Made by a program: the position numbers and the translations under genes
From: JASJCP01 sp051155735
GTDB lineage: Bacteria; Cyanobacteriota; Cyanobacteriia; Cyanobacteriales; Xenococcaceae
Direction: 5' to 3'
DNA: 12,577 nucleotides
NCBI GenBank assembly: GCA_051155735.1
Contig: DAXETX010000094.1
Location: 1-12,577 of the forward strand
In this document: positions 6,298 through 12,577 of the stretch, piece after piece
Layout of the letters: each line of letters starts with the position of its first letter
How positions within the stretch are numbered: position 1 is the first letter of the stretch
The notes under the pieces: generated by a model
What the model saw: the letters and a program-made list of their open reading frames with translations, nothing else
The model's database searches: none
Told to the model about the DNA's origin: nothing

Positions 6298-7176
6298 TTA
6301 GATAGATTTACTAGGTTCAGAGTGGTCTTGGTCGATCAAGTTGAGTAGTAAAACGATTGTGCCTAACATTAAAGCAGAATACATATCGCCTCCCCAGCCT
6401 TCGTGTAACCAATCAAAAAGTTGATCTCGTCCACTGCCGTGGAAAAAAGTCAAAATAGTATTGCGAATAATATTAGCAATCACACTAATAGCTATTGACC
6501 CCAGCAAAAGTAACGAAACTTTTTGTTTATTGCGATGATTATCTGTCCAATACAAAAGCATCAAAGCTACATAAATACTTGTAAATAGCATTTTCAAGCC
6601 AGCACAATAAGGAGCTACTTCTACTAACCTGCCTCCTACTGTCAAATAAATTTGCTCGACAGTAACGTCAACGCCAAATTGTAATAAGATAAATCCTGCT
6701 GTTGTCGCAATAAATTTTTGCAGGGGTAAAGTTAAAGGAGTTATTAAATAGGGAAGCGAATTAGGGGTTGCTAATAATACTAGTAATAAAGGAAAGGCTA
6801 ATAGTTTTAGTCCAGGTATGCCTTTAAACCAAAGACAAATTCCGCTTAAAATAATTGGGAGAGATAAATTTACTAATTCTGATACTCCTGTAAGATAAAA
6901 GATTATTCCTAAAGCTAACAAAAAACCGCCCCAAGGATTAGTGAGATTTTTAAGTTTTTGCCACTTTTTTCTTTTGAGCCAAGTAATGTAAACAGCAAAA
7001 GGAAAGCCAATCATCCCGTGACTAAAATATTCATGCTCGATACTAATACTTTTATTGAGCCAGCCATCGTACCAGTGAATTAGTACAGGAGCATAAAGAA
7101 TTATTAATAAGCCAATAGTTAAATACTCAAAAAGCTTTCCTTCAACCCAAAAATCCAGCTTTCTCGTAGTTTCCAT
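6298..7176 (-). CDS. Cyanoexosortase B, membrane protein-sorting transpeptidase
   Basis: This is an integral membrane exosortase (292 aa) expected to recognise proteins with a PEP-CTERM-like C-terminal tag, cut them and transfer them to an envelope acceptor. The three catalytic residues of the exosortase family are visible in order: Cys191 in VEVAPYCAGLK, Arg238 in NIIRNT and His258 in WLHEGWGGD. An EYFSHGMIGFPF segment (49-60) matches the conserved N-terminal histidine region. About eight hydrophobic segments span the protein (about 17-34, 53-66, 83-103, 105-118, 122-140, 154-166, 197-209, 219-243 and 265-280 as candidates). Assignment to type B rests on the adjoining partner gene and the overall length. 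It lies 89 bp downstream of the aminotransferase and 84 bp upstream of its partner; no substrate gene is in the window. Confidence 0.88.
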   Translation of the reverse strand: METTRKLDFWVEGKLFEYLTIGLLIILYAPVLIHWYDGWLNKSISIEHEYFSHGMIGFPFAVYITWLKRKKWQKLKNLTNPWGGFLLALGIIFYLTGVSELVNLSLPIILSGICLWFKGIPGLKLLAFPLLLVLLATPNSLPYLITPLTLPLQKFIATTAGFILLQFGVDVTVEQIYLTVGGRLVEVAPYCAGLKMLFTSIYVALMLLYWTDNHRNKQKVSLLLLGSIAISVIANIIRNTILTFFHGSGRDQLFDWLHEGWGGDMYSALMLGTIVLLLNLIDQDHSEPSKSI

Positions 7177-7265
7177 AACATTTTGTCAAGATAATCTAAT
7201 TATTGCCTCTATATTATCAGGAGTGTTAGTGAGTTTCTAGAGTAAAGCGAATCAAGAACTAATAA

Positions 7266-8420
7266 CTAGGACTTTAATAAAATATCTATAATGGTTGATA
7301 ATTCCTCAATTACTAATTCCATCTGGGGTTCGGTGATGCCTGGATACATTGGTAATGATAAAATATTTTGACATAGGGTTTCTGCTAAAGGAAAATCGCC
7401 TAGTTGATAACCTAAAAACTGATATGCTGGTTGTAGATGACAGGGAATGGGATAGTGAATTCCAGTTTGAATGCCTCTTGCTGCCATTTTCTGTTGAATT
7501 AGCTCTCGTTTAGCACCAAGATGTGAATTAAGACAAATTACATAAAGATGGTACACATGACCTGTATCGGTAAGATTCGCGATAGGAAAGATATTGTCTG
7601 CTTTGAGGGGTTGTAAAAGCCGATCGTAGTATTGTGCTGCTTGATTGCGCTGTTGATTCCAAGCTGACAAATAAGGTAACTTGACATTGAGAATGGCTGC
7701 TTGTAGGGTATCAAGACGGCTGTTAGTACCTAATTCGGTATGAAAATACTTTTTGGGTGCGCCATAGTTACGCAGACTCCGCATTTTTTGCGCGACGGAG
7801 GCATCATTAGTGGTAACGATTCCGCCATTACCAAAAGCACCGAGATTTTTACTTGGATAGAAACTAAAACCAGCAGCCTTACCGATTGCACCTGCACAGT
7901 AACCTTCGGTGTGAGCTAAATGAGCTTGGGCAGAATCTTCAAAAATTATTAAGTTATGGGTTGTCGCAAAATCTTGTAACTGAGTCGGCGATACCATTTG
8001 TCCATAGAGATGAACTGGTACTATGGCTTTGGTTTGAGGGGTAACGAGCTTGGCTGCTGCTGCTAGATCGATGAGGGCAGTATGGCGATCGCATTCTGCA
8101 AGGATTGGCTTAGCTCCTGCGTGTAAAATGCCGATAACTGAAGCAATAAAAGTATTAGTCGGGACGATCACTTCATCTCCTGGTACAATACCACAAGCTT
8201 GTAAGCCAAGGGCGATCGCATCTGTGCCAGAAGCTACTCCGATAGCGTATTTTACGCCACAAGCTTGGGCAAAAGCGATTTCAAATTCCGCTAAAGCTTG
8301 ACCGAGAATAAAGTCTCCTCTGGCGATTCCTTGAGCGATCGCTTGTTCGATATCAGTTAGAATCCGCTGATGTTGTAAATTGAGATCGACAAAAGGAACT
8401 TTAATTTGAGAGGGAGTCAT
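7266..8420 (-). CDS. DegT/DnrJ/EryC1/StrS family PLP-dependent sugar aminotransferase
   Basis: This is a cytoplasmic aminotransferase (384 aa), usually acting on nucleotide-linked keto sugars with glutamate or glutamine as amino donor. The Schiff-base lysine is Lys191 in FSFYPSKNLGAFGNGG. Other family features are GVASGTDAI (61-69, phosphate binding), PTNTFIAS (87-94), EDSAQAH (161-167, with Asp162 near the PLP nitrogen), NYGAPKKY (218-225), the substrate-site TNSRLDTLQAAIL (232-244) and HYPIPCHLQPAY (322-333). The length is complete and nothing looks broken. The exact sugar cannot be read from sequence. As the first gene of the run leading to exosortase and polysaccharide export, it may provide an amino sugar for the exported glycan. 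It starts 110 bp from smc on the opposite strand. I see no clear Shine-Dalgarno site. Confidence 0.9.
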   Translation of the reverse strand: MTPSQIKVPFVDLNLQHQRILTDIEQAIAQGIARGDFILGQALAEFEIAFAQACGVKYAIGVASGTDAIALGLQACGIVPGDEVIVPTNTFIASVIGILHAGAKPILAECDRHTALIDLAAAAKLVTPQTKAIVPVHLYGQMVSPTQLQDFATTHNLIIFEDSAQAHLAHTEGYCAGAIGKAAGFSFYPSKNLGAFGNGGIVTTNDASVAQKMRSLRNYGAPKKYFHTELGTNSRLDTLQAAILNVKLPYLSAWNQQRNQAAQYYDRLLQPLKADNIFPIANLTDTGHVYHLYVICLNSHLGAKRELIQQKMAARGIQTGIHYPIPCHLQPAYQFLGYQLGDFPLAETLCQNILSLPMYPGITEPQMELVIEELSTIIDILLKS

Positions 8421-8530
8421 AAATTAGCAGTTTTTAATTTTAAGCTTTTGACTATCTGTTTTAACAGAAAATAGCAACGATTCGTTATTATCTTTAGTAT
8501 TTGTAGCTTCTGTTACTCACATCACTGTTT
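8421..8530. promoter_or_regulatory. Divergent intergenic region between the aminotransferase and smc
   Basis: These 110 bp must hold start signals for both the minus-strand operon and smc. A near-symmetric TCTGTT-TT-AACAGA (8455-8468) lies in the middle-left part and could be an operator or hairpin. For smc, TATTAT (8486-8491) matches a -10 box in 5 of 6 positions, but I find no good -35 at 16-18 bp. No convincing promoter is seen for the minus strand. Confidence 0.35.
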
Positions 8531-11500
8531 ATGGTTCATATTAAATGTGTTGAACTCAATCACTTCAAATCTTTTGGTGGTTCGACCAGAATCCCTATTT
8601 TGCCAGGATTTACCGTTGTTTCAGGACCTAATGGTTCGGGAAAGTCCAATATTTTAGATGCTTTGTTGTTTTGTTTGGGGTTATCGAGTTCTAAGGGAAT
8701 GCGTGCCGATCGCCTCCCCGATCTAATTAACAGTAAGCATAATAGCAGTGGTCGGGTTGCGGAAACTATTGTTTCGGTGACTTTTGATTTGACGAAGTCA
8801 ACACCGCAATTGAGCGCTCCCGACGGCGAGGTTTCCTCGCCATGTCCAATGGCGCTGTTGGATATGCCGACTGACCGTCGGCATCCCTCGCGGTCAACCG
8901 TTCCCCGCCTGAAAAAGGCGGACGGGGAAGCGGATCAACTCCACAGGGTACACCAGGAGACAGCCCCTTGGCTTGCGGTTGACCACATTCTGCAGTCAGA
9001 GGAAGTGGAGTCTTTTCAAGATGGGTTCTCTCCTCCTTTTCACAACAGAGTAACGATGAGCAAGGTTAACCTTGAACAGCCCGAATCAGCAGCGATCGCT
9101 ACTAATGATGCTGGGGAATGGAAGGTAACTCGTAGGTTACGAGTCAATAAAAAGGGGAATTATGCTTCGACTTTTTATATCAATGGGCAAGTGGTGACGG
9201 TGACGGAGTTACACGAACAGTTAGAAAAGCTGCGGATCTATCCTGAAGGTTATAACGTAGTGTTGCAAGGGGATGTTACCCGGATTATCAACATGAACAC
9301 CAGGGAAAGAAGAGAGATTATTGATGAGTTGGCAGGAGTCGCAGCTTTTGACCGCAAAATTGAGCAAACGAAGCAAACTTTAGCTAAGGTTAAAGAGAGA
9401 GAAGAGCATTGTCAAATCATCGCCCAAGAATTAGTTACTACTAAAGAACGTTTGGCAGCAGATCGCCTTAAAGCTGAAAAATATCGGGATTTAAAACAGC
9501 AAATACAAGTAAAAAAACAACAAGAAGTTATTTTAGTCTGGCGATCGCTTTTGCAACAGCAAGAGGAATTGCAAACAGCTATTAGCGAAGGGAATAAGCA
9601 GCGAGAATTATTAACTACAGAACTAGAGCAACTTGAAAGTGAGATTGCCGAAACTAGCAGTAATTTGGCACGGTTAAATAGTCGGGTTAAAGCTTTAGGG
9701 GAAGAAGAACAATTATCTATTGCCTCACGCCTAGCTACTCAAAAAGCGAAAAAGCATCAATTGCAACAACGACAAGCAGAGTTACAAATAAGTTGCGAAC
9801 AAAAACAATTGGCTTTAGTTAAAACCCAAGAAAATCTGACTCAATATCAACAAGAATTGGCGCAACTTACAGCAACTAAAAATTGTCTAGAGACTGAAAC
9901 TGTACCTCAATTATTACAACAGTATCAAGCAGCAAGAAATGAATTAGCAGAAAGAAGAGAAATGGCAGAGGCAATCGCCTCTGCTAGTGAGGCTTGGGTA
10001 CAAGAACAAGCTAATTTAACTAGAGAAATTACCCAGATTCAAAATATTCTCAATCCCCAACGTACTGAACAAGCAACTATTACCGAAAAACTGTCTCAAT
10101 TAATTACTAAAATTACCGAAGAAACTGAGTTGTTCGAGACAGTTACAGCGGAATTAGTTCAGAAGCAACAGCAGGAACAAATTTTAACTAATGAAGTAAA
10201 AACTATTGCTAATACTATTCAAGATTTGGCACAAAAACTTTCAGAAATAGAAAGCGATCGCAATTTGCAACAGGATACCCAACGGCGTTTATTACAGGAA
10301 CAACGAGACAAACAAAGACAGTTAGATAAACTAGAAGCAACAAAACAAGCCCAACAAGAAGCCCAAGGTACTTATGCTAGTAAAGTAATTTTAAATGCTA
10401 ATTTAACAGGAGTACATGGGTTAGTCGTGCAGTTAGCAGAAGTAGCAAGCCGTTATCAGCTAGCTTTAGAAACGGCTGCGGGAGGAAGATTAGGTTATAT
10501 AGTAGTAGAAAGCGATCGCGTTGCAGCAGCAGGGATTGAGTTATTAAAACAACAACGAGCAGGAAGAGCCACTTTTTTACCCCTAAATAAGATTCAAGCT
10601 CCCAAATCGCTAGATATTTCGCGCTTAAGAAATACTCCTGGCTTTATCGATCTTGCGGTTAATTTGATTAATACCGAAGCGCGTTATCAAAAAATCTTTG
10701 CTTACGTTTTTGGCAATACAATTATCTTTGATACTCTTGATAATGCCCGTTATCACCTCGGAAAATGTCGTATCGTCACTTTATCAGGTGAAATTTTAGA
10801 AACTAGTGGGGCAATGACAGGGGGAAGCCAATCTTCTCGCTCTAGCTTGCATTTTGGCAAGGTTGCGGTTAATGATTCTAGTGAAGGAGAAATACTTAAG
10901 GAGCGTTTGACAGAGATAGATGCCATCTTATCAGACATAGACCGAATAATAGGAGAAGATTCTTTAATAGTCAAGAATGTAACAGAAAACTTAACCGAAA
11001 CTCGACAAATTCATCGCGAACAACAATTACATTTAGAGCAATTACAAAAAGAAATTAAACACTCAATCGCTCAACAAAAACACCTAAAGCAGCAATTAAA
11101 TAATCATCAAACCGCAAAGCAGCAGCTTGAGACGCGATCGCAATTTTTAAGCACAACTATTCCCCAACAAGAAACCCAATTACAACATTTACAACAAAGA
11201 CTTGAAGAGTTAGAAGCCTCTCACGATCAAAGTGAATGGCAACAAATACAGACAGCAATTAGGCATCAAGAACAAGATTTACAACAAAAAGAAACTCAAT
11301 TTCGCACAGCAGAAACCCAACTTAACGATATAGTTAATCAACATCAACGTCTAACAGAGAAAATTGCGGAAGCCTCGGTAAATATCCAAGCATTAACTAC
11401 CGAACAAGTAACAATTGAGCAGCAACAATTAACAACCGACAATCAACTACAAGAACTGAGTCAAAAAATTATTGAATCGGAACAAAAATTAGCCCAATTA

Positions 11501-12430
11501 ACCGAGAAAATTCAAGCAACTAAACTAGAACGCGATCGCACAGAAACTAAATTAAAACAATTACAAACTCAACAGCAACAAAAAACTTGGCAACAAGAAA
11601 AATTGCAAACAGATTTAGCAAACAAAAATGCTACTTTAGCAAGTTTAGAAGTACAATTAAAAGCCCAAATAGCAGAATTAACTAATAATATTGCTCCAGA
11701 AGCACAGTGGCAGCAACTTATTCCCAAATTATTTACGCTGAAAGAGACAGCAGAAACTCTAGTGATTAATTACTCTATATTGCAAGCAAAACTGACAGAA
11801 CTGCAACAACAAATTCGCCGAGGCGAAAAAAAATTAGCAGCCATGGAACCTGTCAATATGTTGGCATTAGAAGAATATGAAAAAACCGAAGCTAGACTCC
11901 AAGAATTATCAGAAAAACTCAGTACTATAGCAGCAGAAAGAACGGAATTATTACTTCGGGTCGAAAAATTTACCACTCTACGACTGCGAGCTTTTAAAGA
12001 AGCTTATGATGCAGTAGATCACAACTTCCGAAGCATTTTTGCCGAACTATCAGATGGTGATGGACACTTACAACTAGAAGATGAAAACGATCCTTTTAAT
12101 GGTGGTTTAAATCTGGTGGCTCATCCCAAAGGAAAACCCGTTCAAAGATTAAGTTCCATGTCTGGAGGCGAAAAATCTTTGACTGCTTTAAGTTTTATTT
12201 TCTCACTGCAAAAATATCGCCCCTCTCCTTTTTATGCTTTTGATGAAGTGGATATGTTTTTAGATGGGGCAAATGTCGCTAGACTATCAAAAATGGTACA
12301 AAAGCAAGCTCAAGAAGCCCAGTTTATTGTCGTTAGTTTACGCCATCCGATGATTGAAGCCTCAGAAAGAACTATTGGCGTAACTCAAGCTAGAGGCGCT
12401 CATACTCAAGTATTAGGAATCAAATTGTAA
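8531..12430 (+). CDS. smc: SMC chromosome segregation/condensation ATPase with an in-frame insertion
   Basis: This is the bacterial condensin ATPase (1299 aa), which dimerises, binds ScpA/ScpB and organises the chromosome. The N-terminal lobe has FKSFGG (12-17), Walker A GPNGSGKS (32-39) and Q-loop VLQGDVTR (Gln246). Long glutamine-rich coiled coils (about 275-605 and 775-1100) flank a hinge (about 617-772, including GVHGLVVQL and GAMTGGSQS). The C-terminal lobe has signature LSSMSGGEKS (Ser1211) and Walker B FYAFDEVD (Asp1238, Glu1239), ending in VLGIKL. All ATPase motifs are intact. The family is usually near 1200 aa; the excess comes mainly from about residues 97-181, a non-homologous stretch encoded by GC-rich palindromic DNA between Walker A and the Q-loop. 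It lies where SMC proteins have a variable surface loop before WKVTRR, so the protein may still fold. The ATG start matches the family N-terminus, and no Shine-Dalgarno site is visible. Confidence 0.96.
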   Translation: MVHIKCVELNHFKSFGGSTRIPILPGFTVVSGPNGSGKSNILDALLFCLGLSSSKGMRADRLPDLINSKHNSSGRVAETIVSVTFDLTKSTPQLSAPDGEVSSPCPMALLDMPTDRRHPSRSTVPRLKKADGEADQLHRVHQETAPWLAVDHILQSEEVESFQDGFSPPFHNRVTMSKVNLEQPESAAIATNDAGEWKVTRRLRVNKKGNYASTFYINGQVVTVTELHEQLEKLRIYPEGYNVVLQGDVTRIINMNTRERREIIDELAGVAAFDRKIEQTKQTLAKVKEREEHCQIIAQELVTTKERLAADRLKAEKYRDLKQQIQVKKQQEVILVWRSLLQQQEELQTAISEGNKQRELLTTELEQLESEIAETSSNLARLNSRVKALGEEEQLSIASRLATQKAKKHQLQQRQAELQISCEQKQLALVKTQENLTQYQQELAQLTATKNCLETETVPQLLQQYQAARNELAERREMAEAIASASEAWVQEQANLTREITQIQNILNPQRTEQATITEKLSQLITKITEETELFETVTAELVQKQQQEQILTNEVKTIANTIQDLAQKLSEIESDRNLQQDTQRRLLQEQRDKQRQLDKLEATKQAQQEAQGTYASKVILNANLTGVHGLVVQLAEVASRYQLALETAAGGRLGYIVVESDRVAAAGIELLKQQRAGRATFLPLNKIQAPKSLDISRLRNTPGFIDLAVNLINTEARYQKIFAYVFGNTIIFDTLDNARYHLGKCRIVTLSGEILETSGAMTGGSQSSRSSLHFGKVAVNDSSEGEILKERLTEIDAILSDIDRIIGEDSLIVKNVTENLTETRQIHREQQLHLEQLQKEIKHSIAQQKHLKQQLNNHQTAKQQLETRSQFLSTTIPQQETQLQHLQQRLEELEASHDQSEWQQIQTAIRHQEQDLQQKETQFRTAETQLNDIVNQHQRLTEKIAEASVNIQALTTEQVTIEQQQLTTDNQLQELSQKIIESEQKLAQLTEKIQATKLERDRTETKLKQLQTQQQQKTWQQEKLQTDLANKNATLASLEVQLKAQIAELTNNIAPEAQWQQLIPKLFTLKETAETLVINYSILQAKLTELQQQIRRGEKKLAAMEPVNMLALEEYEKTEARLQELSEKLSTIAAERTELLLRVEKFTTLRLRAFKEAYDAVDHNFRSIFAELSDGDGHLQLEDENDPFNGGLNLVAHPKGKPVQRLSSMSGGEKSLTALSFIFSLQKYRPSPFYAFDEVDMFLDGANVARLSKMVQKQAQEAQFIVVSLRHPMIEASERTIGVTQARGAHTQVLGIKL
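8825..8841. repeat. Perfect 7 bp hairpin within the smc insertion
   Basis: GGCGAGG and CCTCGCC pair around a TTT loop. This is the strongest compact stem of the inserted element and marks its left part. Confidence 0.85.
8864..8884. repeat. Perfect 8 bp hairpin within the smc insertion
   Basis: ATGCCGAC (8864-8871) and GTCGGCAT (8877-8884) pair around a TGACC loop. It shares its first three bases with the preceding stem (8841-8866), so the two compete or stack. Confidence 0.85.
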
Positions 12431-12463
12431 GATGTTGAATATAGATAGAAATTCTAAAAATCA

Positions 12464-12577
12464 ATGAGACTACGGAGATTACTTCAAAACAAGCAGAATG
12501 AAATTATTAATTTTTTAAAAATACTGCCCGAACTCAACAAAATCTACCTTAAAAACGTAATACTTCTGCTTGATAGT
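12464..12577 (+). CDS. Possible start of an unrecognised protein, cut by the window edge
   Basis: An ATG at 12464, 33 bp after the smc stop codon, opens a frame of 38 codons that is uninterrupted to the edge (opening MRLRRLLQNKQNEIINFLK). The composition, with a basic start followed by leucine/isoleucine-rich segments, is compatible with a real alpha-helical N-terminus, but I recognise no family. No Shine-Dalgarno site and no terminator are seen in the 12431-12463 gap, so co-transcription with smc is possible. A 9 bp inverted repeat, CAAGCAGAA (12490-12498) with TTCTGCTTG (12564-12572), lies inside it, which could instead point to non-coding DNA. Confidence 0.35.
   Translation, partial: MRLRRLLQNKQNEIINFLKILPELNKIYLKNVILLLDS

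Larger units (their letters stand above)
8819..9074. repeat. GC-rich composite palindromic repeat element inserted in smc
   Basis: GC content is about 61% over 8821-9000 but 35% in the smc segment 9121-9180. Stems stand close together: GGCGAGG-TTT-CCTCGCC (8825-8841); CATGTCCAA with TTGGATATG (8841-8866, one wobble pair); ATGCCGAC with GTCGGCAT (8864-8884); TTCCCCG with CGGGGAA (8901-8929), with an inner CCGCC/GGCGG alternative. GGTCAACCG (8892-8900) is also complementary to CGGTTGACC (8976-8984), and CAAGGTTAACCTTG is a perfect palindrome (9061-9074). Of the three plus-strand frames only the smc frame is open; the others meet TGA at 8872 and 8910. The exact ends are uncertain, and I see no target-site duplication. 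It resembles cyanobacterial interspersed palindromic repeats in style, but I cannot confirm a family. Confidence 0.7.

Noticed and set aside
8050..8301. Plus-strand 83-codon ORF inside the aminotransferase
   Set aside because: Antisense to conserved aminotransferase sequence, with an alanine-rich composition caused by the opposite strand.
8819..9074. Intein, group I/II intron or frameshift in smc
   Set aside because: The segment is too short and lacks intein splice residues; there are no intron core motifs, and the frame continues unbroken on both sides.
10753..10974. Minus-strand ORF inside smc (also 11770-11976)
   Set aside because: Both are antisense to the smc hinge and C-terminal coiled coil and look like chance frames.
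1..12577. CRISPR array, tRNA or rRNA genes, transposase
   Set aside because: No regularly spaced repeats, no cloverleaf-type or rRNA-like segments and no transposase motifs were seen on either strand by eye.

Overview
The window looks like chromosomal DNA of a cyanobacterium. The octamer GCGATCGC (HIP1), a cyanobacterial hallmark, occurs at ten places (2641, 8085, 8212, 8335, 9092, 9541, 10254, 10512, 11134, 11532). The base composition is AT-rich, and the protein families are ones I associate with cyanobacteria: a DUF1400-type hydrolase, cyanoexosortase B with its partner protein, and a cyanobacterial-type SMC. A TAGCTAT/TAGCTTT heptamer array also fits this group. I cannot name the genus.

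Layout, left to right. (1) Positions 1-109, minus strand: the first 36 codons of a gene that leaves the window, possibly a cyanobacterial Ser/Thr-kinase-type protein. (2) 128-1771, minus strand: an exported alpha/beta hydrolase, 18 bp upstream of that fragment and with its own candidate promoter. (3) 1772-2072: a repeat-rich intergenic stretch with an octamer repeat, a heptamer array, an inverted-repeat pair and a probable terminator. (4) 2073-8420, minus strand: five genes in one direction that look like one exopolysaccharide/protein-sorting operon. In transcription order these are a DegT-family PLP aminotransferase, cyanoexosortase B, the cyanoexosortase B-associated protein, a Wza/GumB-like polysaccharide export protein and a Wzc-like chain-length/ATPase protein. 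(5) 8421-8530: a 110 bp divergent promoter region. (6) 8531-12430, plus strand: smc, encoding the chromosome-condensation ATPase. (7) 12464-12577: a possible new reading frame running off the right edge.

How the genes may work together. The Wzc-like and Wza-like proteins would form an envelope-spanning polysaccharide export apparatus. Exosortase B would process C-terminally tagged proteins in the inner membrane, with its partner protein assisting. The aminotransferase could supply an amino sugar for the polysaccharide. No sorted substrate, glycosyltransferase, flippase or polymerase is in the window, so the module must draw on genes elsewhere. smc is a housekeeping gene and probably unrelated in function.

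The most unusual observation is inside smc. About 240-255 bp of GC-rich, multi-hairpin DNA (about 8819-9074) sits in frame in the N-terminal ATPase lobe, between the Walker A motif and the Q-loop. It adds roughly 80 residues of unrelated sequence and is open only in the smc reading frame. It resembles a palindromic repeat element that has become protein-coding, comparable in principle to the Rickettsia palindromic elements. A second point of interest is the Wzc-like protein, whose ATPase motifs are altered and which has no C-terminal tyrosine cluster.
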